Shown here: positions 13,701 through 24,500 of the stretch, one piece after another
Layout: each line of letters opens with the position of its first letter
Position numbering within the stretch: position 1 is the stretch's first letter
Source of the DNA: Climacteris rufus
Lineage: Eukaryota; Chordata; Aves; Passeriformes; Climacteridae
NCBI GenBank assembly: GCA_013398175.1
Contig: VZRZ01002225.1
Coordinates: 79,033-143,032, forward strand
Reading direction: 5' to 3'
DNA: 64,000 nt
The notes under the pieces: model-generated
Database searches by the model: none
Told to the model about the DNA's origin: nothing
The model's input: only the letters and a program-made list of their open reading frames with translations
Made by a program: the position numbers and the translations under genes

Positions 13701-16700
13701 ATACAAGCAACAATATAGTAAAAAGGTAGGGAATATTGAGGGAAAATTAAGTTTTTGAGAGTCACAATATGACTTGAAAAAGAAAATAGGGAAGTAACAT
13801 TAGTGAAAGGTAATAAAAAGCCTTAGAACATCAAAGAATCAGCCCCAAAACAAGCGAGTATCTGGTATTTTCAAAATACTAGAACCAGATATTTATTCTA
13901 AAAAGGGTCAGTGCAAGTGAAAACAGTGAACTTTTTTATTACCTTCTGTCTGCAGGTGTGGTACTTTTACCCATCACCATCCTGGGCATGTTTCTGGGAG
14001 GCTTCCTGATCAAGAAATTCAAACTTCATATAACAGAAATGGCCAAGTTTGCTTGCATCACCTTTATAGTGGCGTATTTGCTGAACCTCTTGTACTTCAC
14101 CTGCAGCTGTGAAGTGCTCCGGGTGGCCGGTCTGACAGCTCCCTACTCGGGGTTTGTGTCCTCTCAGGTTGGGGTGTTTGTGTCCCTTGTCACAGTTGCT
14201 TCTTTGGCATTGATGCACACAAGAAAATCCTGGGTTTTGGGGCAGGCTTGGAAGGCTGAAATGATACCTAGTGTTGCGGATGGGGAAAATATACCAATTT
14301 TGTTCTTCAAACTTTGTTTAAACTGGGTGTTTCTTTTTTCTAAATTCTCTGCTGCTGGATGTTGACAAAATACCTACCTATTCTGGCAAATTGCTAAAGA
14401 AGATGATATTTATTACAGGCAAATTAAATTTTTATGTTCTATTTCAAAGCTTTAATTTAAAGCCAGTCTCCTCCCATCATGTAGGGAGTGGGATGTAAAA
14501 GAAATGTTGAAAGTGTCTTTCCCAAAGGCACTGCCTCTAGAAGGTACCATCCATTTGATCATAGTTATGAATCCACATGGGGAGTTGCCAGCCCCCCGTT
14601 GCACCTGGAGCTACCTGTGGCCTTTTTTCCCACCTGGGAGGTGGGAAGTGGTCATGGATTGTGTACTGCAAACAGAGGTTTCCCTTCCCTTACCAGAACC
14701 ATGGTTCATGCTTTCTTGAAAACATTTTCCAGACTCTAGTAGCCTGCCACAATTGCCTACTGTTAAAATTTAGCTCAATCTGGTCCAAATTTCAAGGGGT
14801 TTTAAAGGATTAAACTGAACCCTGCAGGGCTTGCTGCATTTTCAATTCAGACAGAAACTCAGCCCTGAGATTTTGAAACCAAGCCTGTGTTTGGGGAAAT
14901 ATCTCAGTTCTCTTGGTAAACCTGATGCCCAGTTCAACTTTGATTTTATTTTTTGGCATAGAAGATGTCAGAGGTTTGTGCAGTGGAGATAACTCTGGTT
15001 GAGTACAATATCTGATACTGTATAGTGGATTGAAAATAAGCAGAAACAACAGGACAGCATATACTGAGACAGCACTTACAGTTTCTCCAGGAGAACTGAG
15101 ACTGGAGAATTTAACATGTGCTAGGATTGTTCTGGTTGACTGACACATTTTACCTATTTAATAATTTATCTTTTGAAGACAAGCAACAGCCTAATGATGA
15201 CCAAATCCTACAGTTGTCTTCCCTTCTAAAAGACTTAGGAGAAATGTAACCCACTTCACGTGTGTTTTTAGTTGAGGGAAGGAAGAAGGAGGAAGAAAAG
15301 GCAAATTTTGAATGTTTCTGCCTTACACTGTGATTGACCTCACAGCAAGGGTAATTTGTAGATCATGGACTCCTAACAGTTTCTGAAAACTGAGCACTGC
15401 TAATGTGCCCAGCGTGCCCTGATCCAGTGAAAAGAATGTCAGGCACATCTTGCTGTTTTGCTTTTATGTAGTTTTGTATCCCTACTTCTATCACACACAT
15501 ATAGTAGGATGTCCTACTGCTGAGGAAAAGTATGGTCTTTTCTCTAGGCTATGTCTCTGTAATAGATTCTAGGTATGATCTTTTTCTTGGGCCGAACTTT
15601 CAAGTGGAAAAGTAATACCAGACAGTCCTTCCCAATCTTTTCTGTTCCATGCCTTTTCAGCAACAATCCATAATAATGCTGGATGAAAAATCTCAAGAGA
15701 ACTTTGGCTTTGGCTGAAATCACTTTAGTCTCCATATGACAACTCCAGTACTTTGGATGGAAGCAGATATCTGTCCGTTTTCATTGCTCCAGTTTCTCCA
15801 GGTTTTTCTTGCCTACTCCCTAATGTTTTTGATTATATGATTTGACTAAATAATTCTTTTATTTCCTTCTGCTGTCCTCCAGAACTAAGCACCTTTCTTC
15901 CACCAAGCACATCTACGTGGCCAGTTGCAATGCTGAGTGCAGCTGCAAGGCGGATCAGTGGGACCCTGTGTGTGGGGATAATGGGATCACATATATGACA
16001 GCCTGCTTTGCAGGGTGTAAATCATCTTCTGGGACAGGAAAGAATATGGTAAATATCCAGGCGACAGATAATTTTGCAATAGAACAAGGGATAATGGTTT
16101 CAAATTCAAAGAGGGTAGATTTACACTAGGTATAGAGAGGACATTTTTGTCAGCAGCAAAGCCATTACCAGGATTTCAGGAAACATTTTCAGACTTATAT
16201 CTGTATATCCCATCAATATTCTCTGACTTCACTTCAGGAAAATTCGCCTTCAAACCCATGTTTCCTGCTAACTTCAAAGCCTACTCTCAATCAAGCACCA
16301 AATGCTGTTTTAGGTATATAATGACAAATATGCATGATTGCATATTTGGGTCCACATCTCTATTTTTTTGTTGTTGTTACTCATCTGCTTCATGGGATAC
16401 CTGAGCAGAATGTCTGGATAGCACTTCACATCCGATTTTATTAGCTTTGACCCATTTTAGACACACACAGAGCAGTCTCTGTTCTAGCAATGGCATGGCT
16501 GAAACCAGAGTCCCTGTTGCTTGGTGTCTCTGGAGCAGCTCAGAGAGGCTGGAGCATATCAATGAACCTGGCCATCAGTCTGCAGAGACGATTGCAGAAG
16601 ATCTTTCTGCATCAACAGTAGCCTGGCTGATATGCAGAGTGAAAAATCTAGATACTAAAATGGTTGTTTAGTCTGAATAGTTAAATTCTTCTTCTCATCT

Positions 16701-19700
16701 TCTCTTTCCAGGTGTTTCACAATTGCAGCTGTGTGGAAGGACAAGGGCACGGGCTTGGCAATTCCTCTGCAGTTTTGGGACAATGCCAAAGAGAAAGCTG
16801 TACCAAAGCCTTTCCCTATTTTTTAGCATTACAGACTGCATGTGCATTTATTTTAGCCTTAGGAGGCACTCCTACATACATGATTATGTTTAGGTGAAAT
16901 ACTTTACCTTGACCATAAAGCTTGGGGAAAGAGAAACAGAGTATGGTATCTACTATTTCATTCCTACTGTGAGGAATGGCATGTGGATCAAATTGTGCCC
17001 CTGAGGATTTGCCTGTACTCTGAAATCCAGCTCTGTTCAGAGGCACAGCAAAATGTCTGTTCAACTATTTAACTCATTTGAGGCTGTGTAGATACTTAGG
17101 TGATAAAATGGGTGGGCATTATGCTGATTCTGAATGCTGGGTTTCATTTCCAATGACAGGGATGTTTTCATCAGAGCATTGAACTTGAAATAAGATGCAG
17201 TGCTAAGCCATAGCCAGTGCTGTTCACATTACTCAGAGGAAAACAAGTACCTTTGTTAAGCCTGGTGGCCTCACAGTATCTTCTGTGTTAGAAGAAGTCT
17301 GATACTCCCATTTTTTTTTGTCAGCTGATATAAACAGAACTATAGCAGGAATATTTTGCAAATTTTCATTCCTTCAGTTGGAAAGCAGCACGGCTATTCT
17401 GAAGAAAAGACAATGTTCTGTGCCTTTCTCATGAAAGTGCTTTTCCCATCATGCTCATGGGTGAATCTCAAGCACAGTGGTCAGTTCACATGACTGGATA
17501 ACTTGGCTAAACTGCTGATTTCCTGCAGTATTTCCAAGAGCAGTGAATGCCTGGGTTATGGACAGGGCTCAGTATCAGTATATATTCTAGGTCTGGAAAT
17601 CATTAAAGAAATTGGTGGGCCAATTTTTAGAACACTGATATTTTCCCGTGCATCCTTTCCCAAAAGTATTTACAACCTTTTTTTCCTTTGGTTCAAGATC
17701 AGTTTATGTAGATCCTCCCATTTATTTCAATGTCAGTTCAACCATGGAAGGAGACCCTACACCTGCACTTTAATTTTGGTGGCTGTTTCCAGTCAGGGTT
17801 TGAGTTGGGTTATGCTGGGTAAGCCACAGAACTCTTGCAATGGGGCATGTACAGGTGTTCACAGCACGACTATAGATGTTCTCAGCTGCATTCCTCTGCT
17901 GTTCCTCAAAATAATGCACTGGTTTTATTTCCTTTCCAGATCTGTTTCACCAGACCTGAAATCCTTTGCTGTCGGGATAGAAACTTTGGGTGGTAGGGTA
18001 CTAGGTAAGACTTAATCTCTTTGTGATTTTCAAGTGGGCAGTTGAAGAGGTAGATCAAAGTTAGCCTGTGAAATGCCCTTGCTCCAGAGGAGACATCATC
18101 CAAAATTTTTCTTTGTAAGCAGACTATACATTCCAAAAATGTTTGGAGGAACTTTCTACATGTTTCCTGGTATTTATATACATTTTATGATCATCTCTTC
18201 AGAATTTTTTTCTACATAGAAAACAAATCAGGCAAAGAATGGAAATATCATTGTAATTTTGGGTTTATTTTTTTTTTTATTTGTGGACAAAAATACCTGA
18301 GCTTGATCACCCTGCATATCCTTAACACTTATGCTCCCTTTTGCTGACCATTGTTCAGTAAAAGCTCTCATACTCTGCCTATGATTTTGTTTTTTGAGTT
18401 TATTTGCAATAAATAATCGTTCAAGTGTTCAGACATACAGTCTCAAGCAAACCTTGCTTCATCTTCCCTTGTTTTTTAATTTTTGAGATCTCCCTCTTGC
18501 AGACGAGCCCAAGTAGTCATTTGGATCTCTTTTCCAATCTTCATATTTTCGCTGAATGCTGCAAAGAATCAATATTCTGATTTTATGAAACAATTTGCTT
18601 CACAAAATTGCACATTTTCCCTGAAACATCTTACTGATTATATTAAAGTGTTATTGTCTGTCTAAAAGGGATTCTTCAAGTATTACATAAATATTACCTG
18701 ATTTCTTTGGAACAAGTGCTTAATTTCAGCCCTTTGCACTCCACTAATCACTTTTTCATGGCAAACTGTTGTGTAATACCTGAAGAGATACATCAGTATG
18801 CATAAATATTAATATGTCATGGCCCGTAATTCCACACCAGGGACTGTAAAAGAAATTTGGTTGTATTATTTCTTTAAACAACGGAAGTTATGCTTCTAAT
18901 AAAAATGTCATTAAATGGAATTTCTAAAATTTCCCTTGCTGGATGTAATTAAGTTATAATCTGCCATTGTTTCAGCTCCCTTTAGGTACTTGCTTTAATA
19001 TTTTCGTAAATCTTGGAATCTCAAAGCTGAAGCTGGATGTTTAGTTCCGTTCTAAGCAGGACTGATCCAGGAGCCCAGAGATTCACTTTCTTATTTCTTT
19101 ACATTAGATTAAATTATGAAATCTTTATCATGTAATACGAATTTTCTTTGCAGGAGGACTCCCAGCCCCTATTTATTTTGGTGCCTTGATAGACAAGACC
19201 TGCTTGAAATGGGGGACAAAAAGCTGTGGGGGATCTGGATCTTGCCGGGTGTATGACACAAAAGAATTCAGGTAAGCTGAATCCTCAATAGGGGTTGGGA
19301 ATCTGGCTTCTGAGGCAGCTTTGGGCAGCAAGGACCAAGGTGAACTTTCCTCATGTCAACTGTCTGTAGACTGATTAGGATACCAACAGCACCAAAGCTC
19401 CTTATCTTGACCAGAACTTAATAGGTCAAATAAGCCAAATAATTTTGATGCAATATAATATATAAAACTGCAGTACACTGCCCTAAGTTGCCAGTAATGG
19501 TTCTTTTGTTGTAGCCTGCACTGAATAATAAGTGCATTGAATAATTCTGTGACATTTTGGCTTTGTGGGATACTGAAAAACTGTGGAGCATGTGTAGCTC
19601 TGAAGATTCTCTTCCTCATCCCTCCTTTATTTGCTTCCTATTGTATAAGATACCTCACAAAATCCACTTGGAGAGAGGATGTGAAGTGACAGGAGAACTG

Positions 19701-20270
19701 TGGCCAGGAGCACTGATTGTGCCAGTGAGGAACTGGGGAAGGACTGGGACAATAGGGGAAAAGCCCCAGCTGGTGCAGCGCCTCTTGTCTCAGCCCTAAA
19801 ACGAGATCTGCTGAATGGGAACACACTCCAGATGTTTCTGCTACAATTTTAGGACCGGATTAGAGCCTGTCTGGGGCTAAATATCATGAGGTTTTTTGCT
19901 TTCTGCCTGTTATTTCTAACTTCAAATTGTGAGGCAATACCTGGCTGAAAATATATGATTTTGTCAATCCACACTTTCTGTCTTACTTGGTTCCACTCAG
20001 AATTGGAAAGCTTTATTAATACAAATATATTTTGCCCCTTTTTTTCCCTCTAGGAATGTCTATCTGGGCCTCATTGCAGGGCTCCGGGCAGGATGCTGTC
20101 TCTTGTACATAGTGCTCTCTGTTTTAATTATGAAACGCTTCAAACCAGATGGCAAAGAGATGACAGACATTAAAAATGCAGAAAGAACCACCAGCAAAGA
20201 TGCTGCCAACAAAAAAGAAATTCTTCCTGGCTCAAGGACCTCAGAGGAGAGTGAGGAAACTTATATGTAA
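4654..20270 (+). CDS. SLCO1A2: SLCO1A2-like organic anion transporter (OATP1A type), complete, 14 coding exons
   Basis: Predicted sodium-independent plasma-membrane carrier for bile salts, steroid conjugates, thyroid hormones and drugs (family knowledge). Joining 4654-4764, 5977-6118, 6217-6349, 7485-7615, 7831-7977, 10179-10277, 11209-11445, 12516-12680, 13956-14151, 15883-16048, 16712-16893, 17940-18004, 19154-19271 and 20054-20270 gives 2109 nt, 702 residues plus stop, with all GT-AG introns and closing phases. The OATP signature DTRWVGAWWLGLL lies at about residues 263-275, and a Kazal-like cysteine loop at 469-499 continues to about 539. Twelve hydrophobic segments are apparent, with both ends cytoplasmic. 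The ATG has a strong context (A at -3, G at +4) and follows a 35-nt leader in the same exon. The product ends in T-Y-M, a possible class I PDZ ligand. The 1A assignment rests on GSYM..SM..QIERRFEI, the short exon 4 loop, and position next to SLCO1B with opposite orientation, as in mammals. The exact subtype is less certain than the family. Confidence 0.9.
4875..5480 (+). mobile_element. CR1 LINE, 3' end fragment
   Basis: About 600 bases of CR1 3' end, sense with the SLCO1A2-like gene, in its intron 1. Diagnostic stretches are GAAGAAATTCTTCCCTGTGA, TGCCCAGAGAAGCTGTGG, a CCATCCCTGGAAGTGTCCAA run, and the end ATTCTGTGATTCTATG. Reverse-transcriptase coding is lost. Confidence 0.9.
5977..6118 (+). 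CDS. SLCO1A2: SLCO1A2-like coding exon 2
   Basis: 142 nt, the usual family length. It encodes membrane segment 1 and the conserved QIERRFEISSS followed by IDGSFEIG. The last codon is split G|GT. Confidence 0.93.
6217..6349 (+). CDS. SLCO1A2: SLCO1A2-like coding exon 3
   Basis: 133 nt. It encodes membrane segments 2 and 3 with the conserved VSYLGPRVHRPK loop between them, and ends at ATG GGA CG|GTAAAT. Confidence 0.93.
7485..7615 (+). CDS. SLCO1A2: SLCO1A2-like coding exon 4
   Basis: 131 nt, the variable extracellular loop 2, Ser/Thr-rich with an N-glycosylation sequon (NSS) near its start. Acceptor TTTTCCAG and donor G|GTAAGA are both good. The YNYER start resembles the YEYES of mammalian OATP1A2. 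Confidence 0.88.
7831..7977 (+). CDS. SLCO1A2: SLCO1A2-like coding exon 5
   Basis: 147 nt, the family length. It encodes membrane segment 4 and the strongly conserved LLRGIGEAPIMPLG stretch, then YIDDFSKEENS. Confidence 0.93.
   Translation, partial: DVRKQQILISGSLCWWGTFYVELGKHQLCHWEFHILMIFLKKKTQHFT
7978..10178 (+). other. SLCO1A2: Intron 5 of SLCO1A2-like gene
   Basis: 2.2 kb, the largest intron of this gene within the coding part. AT-rich with a GC-richer end. I see no extra exon or mobile element in it. Confidence 0.7.
10179..10277 (+). CDS. SLCO1A2: SLCO1A2-like coding exon 6
   Basis: 99 nt, the family length, after a 2.2-kb intron. It encodes membrane segment 5 (FGPTLGFLLGSFCASLWVD). 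The acceptor is preceded by a long CT-rich tract. Confidence 0.92.
10895..11055 (+). mobile_element. CR1 LINE, short 3' fragment
   Basis: About 160 bases: CCCAGAGAAGCCGTGGGTGC, a CCTGGAAGTGTTCAAGGCCA run, CCTTCCAACCCAAGCCATTC. It is more diverged than the copy at 4875 and lies in intron 6 of the SLCO1A2-like gene. Confidence 0.85.
11209..11445 (+). CDS. SLCO1A2: SLCO1A2-like coding exon 7 (OATP signature)
   Basis: 237 nt. It carries the superfamily signature DTRWVGAWWLGLL at the start of membrane segment 6, then FWFLPYSLPKEG and the long variable cytoplasmic loop. It ends AAA G|GTGAAA, giving the conserved Asp with the next exon. Confidence 0.93.
12516..12680 (+). CDS. SLCO1A2: SLCO1A2-like coding exon 8
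   Basis: 165 nt. It starts DFLPALRKLF and encodes membrane segment 7 and KFMEQQFNVSVAKA. It lacks the EQQYGQS form typical of 1B and 1C proteins. Confidence 0.92.
13956..14151 (+). CDS. SLCO1A2: SLCO1A2-like coding exon 9
   Basis: 196 nt, the family length. It encodes membrane segments 8 and 9 with FLGGFLIKKFK between them, then CEVLRVAGLT. The donor GGG|GTTTGT is weak, but the length and phase fix it. Confidence 0.9.
15883..16048 (+). CDS. SLCO1A2: SLCO1A2-like coding exon 10 (Kazal-like loop)
   Basis: 166 nt. It encodes the large extracellular loop 5 with the cysteine pattern of a Kazal-like domain (CNAECSCKADQWDPVCGDNG, then two more Cys). Confidence 0.93.
16082..16145 (+). mobile_element. 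Old CR1 LINE remnant
   Basis: A short, diverged stretch matching the CR1 segment usually read as ACAAGGGGNAATGGCTT then AAAGAGGGTAGATTT. It starts 34 bases past the exon 10 donor of the SLCO1A2-like gene. Confidence 0.6.
16712..16893 (+). CDS. SLCO1A2: SLCO1A2-like coding exon 11
   Basis: 182 nt in frame 0. It starts VFHNCSCVEG, has sequons NCS and NSS, completes the extracellular cysteine loop, and runs into membrane segment 10 (GGTPTYMIMFR). Confidence 0.92.
17573..17611 (+). repeat. 39-bp exact direct repeat, copy 1
   Basis: Identical over 39 bases to 21820-21858. It contains ATATTCTAGGTCTGGAAATC and lies in intron 11 of the SLCO1A2-like gene. Confidence 0.9.
17940..18004 (+). CDS. SLCO1A2: SLCO1A2-like coding exon 12
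   Basis: 65 nt, the family length. It encodes SVSPDLKSFAVGIETLGGRV at the cytoplasmic face before membrane segment 11. Ser replaces the Cys usual at the first position. Confidence 0.9.
19154..19271 (+). CDS. SLCO1A2: SLCO1A2-like coding exon 13
   Basis: 118 nt, the family length. It encodes membrane segment 11 with LPAPIYFGALIDKTCLKWG and the last extracellular cysteines (SCGGSGSCRVYD). Confidence 0.93.
20054..20270 (+). CDS. SLCO1A2: SLCO1A2-like coding exon 14 and stop
   Basis: 217 nt to the TAA at 20268. It encodes membrane segment 12 and a charged Lys/Glu-rich cytoplasmic tail ending SEETYM. Confidence 0.9.
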
Positions 20271-20944
20271 AAAAGAAACAAGGTCTTTTTGTAACTTTGC
20301 ATTTGGTTCAGTTTTTCTGAGCACAAAAGAAGTCTAATTACTGAGTTCAACAGCTAATTTACATTTTGGGAGTTCAAAAAATATCATTAAAGCACTGACT
20401 TTTTATTTGCTTGACCCTATCATCCTCCTTTTCTCATCTGAAACAACAATAAGGGGAAAAGGTGTTCAAAATTTTGGGGAACTCTCTCATACTTTTGCTC
20501 TCAGTGCCTTTCTAGACCAACAGTAGGACAAGCCAAAATTTTGCAACTGTCATAAATTTCATTATGATTGAAGAATTTAAAAGAAGAAATCCACAGTGAG
20601 CTGCTTTGACATTTTCCACTGACTTTAGTTCAAGCCTTCTTGCTCTGTATTTAGTCCTACAGCTCTAAATGGCCACTCAGGCTTCACTTGGCCTTCTCTG
20701 ATGGCCTTTGCTGTGGGGTCCATGACCAGAGCTCGTTGTTCCAGGCTTGGTCCCATGTCCCATGTCCCGGGGAGACCCCTGGAGCTGTCAGTAAACACCC
20801 TCTGCACTTAAACTGCCCTGCAGCTCTGGGGTTTGGCTTGAAAGTCTTAAACAGTCAAACTGGAAAGCAAATGAAGGATGTGGTGTATTAATTTTGCAGC
20901 ACATCTCAGTAATGGGTTTGAGCAAAATTATTCTGAACTGATGC

Positions 20945-20996
20945 AATAAAGTCATAGGTGTTTAAGTTTCTCTGATTACTTTGTGTGTGTGTGTGG
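20945..20996 (+). terminator. SLCO1A2: Poly(A) signal and GU-rich element of SLCO1A2-like gene
   Basis: AATAAA at 20945-20950, about 675 nt past the stop, is followed 30 nt later by a (TG)n run at 20982-20995. This is the usual order of hexamer, cleavage site and GU-rich downstream element. An ATTAAA at 20386 could serve a shorter transcript. Confidence 0.6.
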
Positions 20997-21464
20997 GAAG
21001 GGAAGGGGGGGCATTTTTATCCTAATGACCACTGTGTTTATACCACACATATATAGGTTTCTTTCCTTGTTCAAGGAACCTTCACTAAACCTTGAAATAC
21101 AGTACCGAAAACTTCAGATTCATGGCTTTCCACAGGCAGCCTTGTCCAGAGAGAAACTTTATTAAAAGATGCTTCCAACAGTTATTAAAAGGGGAAAAAT
21201 TATCTAAAGATACTATAAATGTGATATTTTGTTGACAGCTCTCATCATGTACCTTTGCAATAGGAGCAAACCTACCTAGTAAGATCACTGTACTTTTTGT
21301 ATCCATCACCAAAGGCATTTTGTTTTATTTTCTGGAAAGTATCTCTGCTCCCTGCAGTCCTGTGCAGAAACCTAAAACTAGGAAACAAATATTCTTTCCT
21401 AATTTTAAACTTCCTTGGGATATGGAATAGAACACTACAGTAATAGACATAAAATCCAAAACAT

Positions 21465-21542
21465 GAAGAAGATCTAAAACATAAGGAAAATATCTAAAAT
21501 ATAAAGAAAAGATCTAAAATCTAAAGAAAAATCTAAAGGAAA
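21465..21542 (+). repeat. Imperfect A-rich tandem repeat
   Basis: Three to four units built on GATCTAAAA(T/C)(A/C)TAA(A/G)GAAAA, about 21-24 bases each, 0.5 kb beyond the SLCO1A2-like poly(A) signal. Confidence 0.7.
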
Positions 21543-24500
21543 TATTATATTATTTTCTGACCTTTCTGCTACCATCAGACGAATCTAAGTGCAACAACAG
21601 GGCTGGAAAAAGGGTTGGTGTGATGCTCAACTGAAAGAAAGTTCCTCATATCCTGGCATTTGGAGATGGCTTTGTTTGCATTTTGTTGCTTAAAGACAAT
21701 GACCAGCACATTTAGATGTTGTCTTTAATAATTGCAGCGCTGATTATAAACTGCCAGCAGATATGGGCAAGGTGTGAGTATTGTATGGGATGAAATGAAA
21801 GCTTGTCTAGCACAGATGATATCAGTATATATTCTAGGTCTGGAAATCATTAAAGAAAAATCAAAGTTCCAGAAACCTCAGGAACTGTACATAGAGAAAA
21901 TAATGGTGTGTCATTCTCCTTCTGTAAACAACATTTTAACATTGAATAAATGCATTTGCTGTTGCAGAAACACTCCTGCTCCATGCCAGACACAGACTCA
22001 GTCAAGTGACTCATACGAACATAATTTCTCTTTTACTTCTGTTGTTTGGGTATTTATTTCTGTTCACTGTATTTTATATTATACATTTTTTTGATGAGAG
22101 CATCTTGATTTTCCCAGGAGCTAACATTTTATCAAAGGTGTGTGGATAATTGATGTCGTATTAGAAATGAGATTCTGGTCAGACCTGGTGATTCGTGTAC
22201 AGATATTTACCCCAGATGCAACTTGGTGAAGGCAGGTTTTTCAAACATATAAAGATTAACAACATTCTTCACAATAGTCCCAGATCAATAATAGCACTGC
22301 CACAGGTAGTATGAAATGAGCCTCTGGCTCAGTATTCTGCCAGCTCCGAGGATGTATCATTGTCCTGTGTTTCCAACACCTGCTGTTTCTTGAGTGAAAC
22401 TGAAAAACTCTTCTGTGAGCAGCAGGTAGAAGTTTCTTCAAAGGAATAACTTTTTCTTCAAAAAGCGACTAGCACAGAATATGCAAAAAATGAAATAAAT
22501 GGTCAACAAAGTGACATTTTCCAAAACCCTTTTATCCCCTTGAGACAGAGAAGAAGTAAAGACATTCTCCCTTCTAATTCCTCCTGCTCCAAAGGCTAGG
22601 TTTCTCCAGGCTGAGAGGCAGAGGGGCCCCTGTGGCTCTGGTTGGGTTGCAAAGCCACATTACTGACTCTAGGATCAAAACTGCTGCCTTTGTCCTGTGT
22701 GAGAGCTGTGTCAGAGTGCTCAGAGCTCTGACATCTCTGAGCTCCAACACTGGGAAAATCCTCCAGGAAGGAAATAAAACCTGTTTTCTTCTAAGGTGGT
22801 GAGAGAAATTGTTAACCAGGAAAGCTATTTTGGAGGCAAGTTAAGAACTATATCAAGCCAGGCAAGCTTTTGAATACAGACTACAAACCAGGTAGTTTTG
22901 GGATCATTGTACACAACTTGATGGGCCATAAATCATGGTAATTCCATTGAAACCATCAAACAAATAGAAAACTAGTGAATTTTCATCAGTTTGGGGGAGT
23001 TTTAAGGGCATGAGCCTCGTGTTTACCCAGCTCTTGTTTGAGGCTATTAAAAAGCCCTTTAATGGCATTATCAAAGTCCTGTGTGAATAACTGAAGAACA
23101 CAGAAGACAGCTCAGTTATTTGGCATTTCTTTGCTTTTAGATATATAATCAAGCAGACACAATGACCTATGACTACCTGTTTTTATGGTGTTTTCTACTT
23201 GTTTATCAAAGAGAAAAAAAACCCCAGCAGCCCTAAACCCACAGTTTTCTGTATGTATTAGGATCATGTACCCTACAAAGACCAAGCCCTACTATGGCTT
23301 TTGTGTCCCCGTTATCAACAATTCCTGTCTATTCTGGCACAAAAAATAAGTTGGGAATAAAGTACTCGTTGTTGCACAATAAACAGAAAACAATTCAGGC
23401 TGTCAAGTTAAATTTAAAACATTCCAAGTGTTTTTATAACATAGGAGAAAGGTAACATTAGATTGAAATATGTTCAAAGTTTTTCTAGCTGAAACTTCTA
23501 ATACAGGTCTGAATCACGTGGGTTTTTTCCCCCCAGTCTTCTTTTTATATCTAACTTGCTAATTAATTCATATATTTAGTCTGCATAAACACAAATAAAT
23601 CACAGTTCAAGTTGGGGATTGTTTTCCAATTTTTCCTGGTTTTTTTTTAGTTAGGTGTTCTAAACATACTGTGATGTGATTACCACTATTAGTGAAAAAC
23701 TAAGTAATAAATCTGGAGAGATTAAGACTACCAGGAAGCCACAGGTCATCAGATTTTGGTAAATCAGTGCAATGATCTTAAAAGTAATTGTTACAAGTGA
23801 AATACAGGTGGAGACAAAGTGTTCCCATGGAATCCTTGAGATGTGGTCAGAAAAAGAATTACATGTTGCAGGAAAAAAACCCCTGGGAAGTATTGCTAAA
23901 ATTGTTATAACAGATCTGCATTTTAAACCAGAGATGTTCTGAGTCGGTGATTAACAAACCTAAATAATTAATCTCATCAGCTGTGTCACACTATAAGGCA
24001 TTTATAGAAAATGCAGCATTTTCTTCTCTACAATCACCAAGTAAGAAATGATCAGAAGAGTTTAATATTTCTCAGTAGGAGATATTACTGTATAAATGAA
24101 TGAGTGCTCTTGTTACCTGCCATAAAACCATAAATGACTTAATCACATTTGAATGCATATTTATTTTAGTATCACCTTATCAATGGAACACTGATGTGAT
24201 GTATTATTACCTCTAAAATTAGCATTACACTAGGTCACCTAATCACAGACTTTGTGCTGAGTCCTGGCTTAACTGACAAGACCAATGAAACCTGAAATAT
24301 TACTCCAGTACTAATAACAGGTTATAGTAATAATAATAACATGATCTGAAATATCTCAGAGGTCCTGCCAGGTTTTCTGTATTGATTGCTTCAACATTTT
24401 TTTTTAAAGCTGTGGGTGCATGTGTGAGAAAACCGTCTCATAAAACAACAGATCTATCTAGATTTCTTTATAGAATTTTACTCTTCATAGCCAGCAGAAT

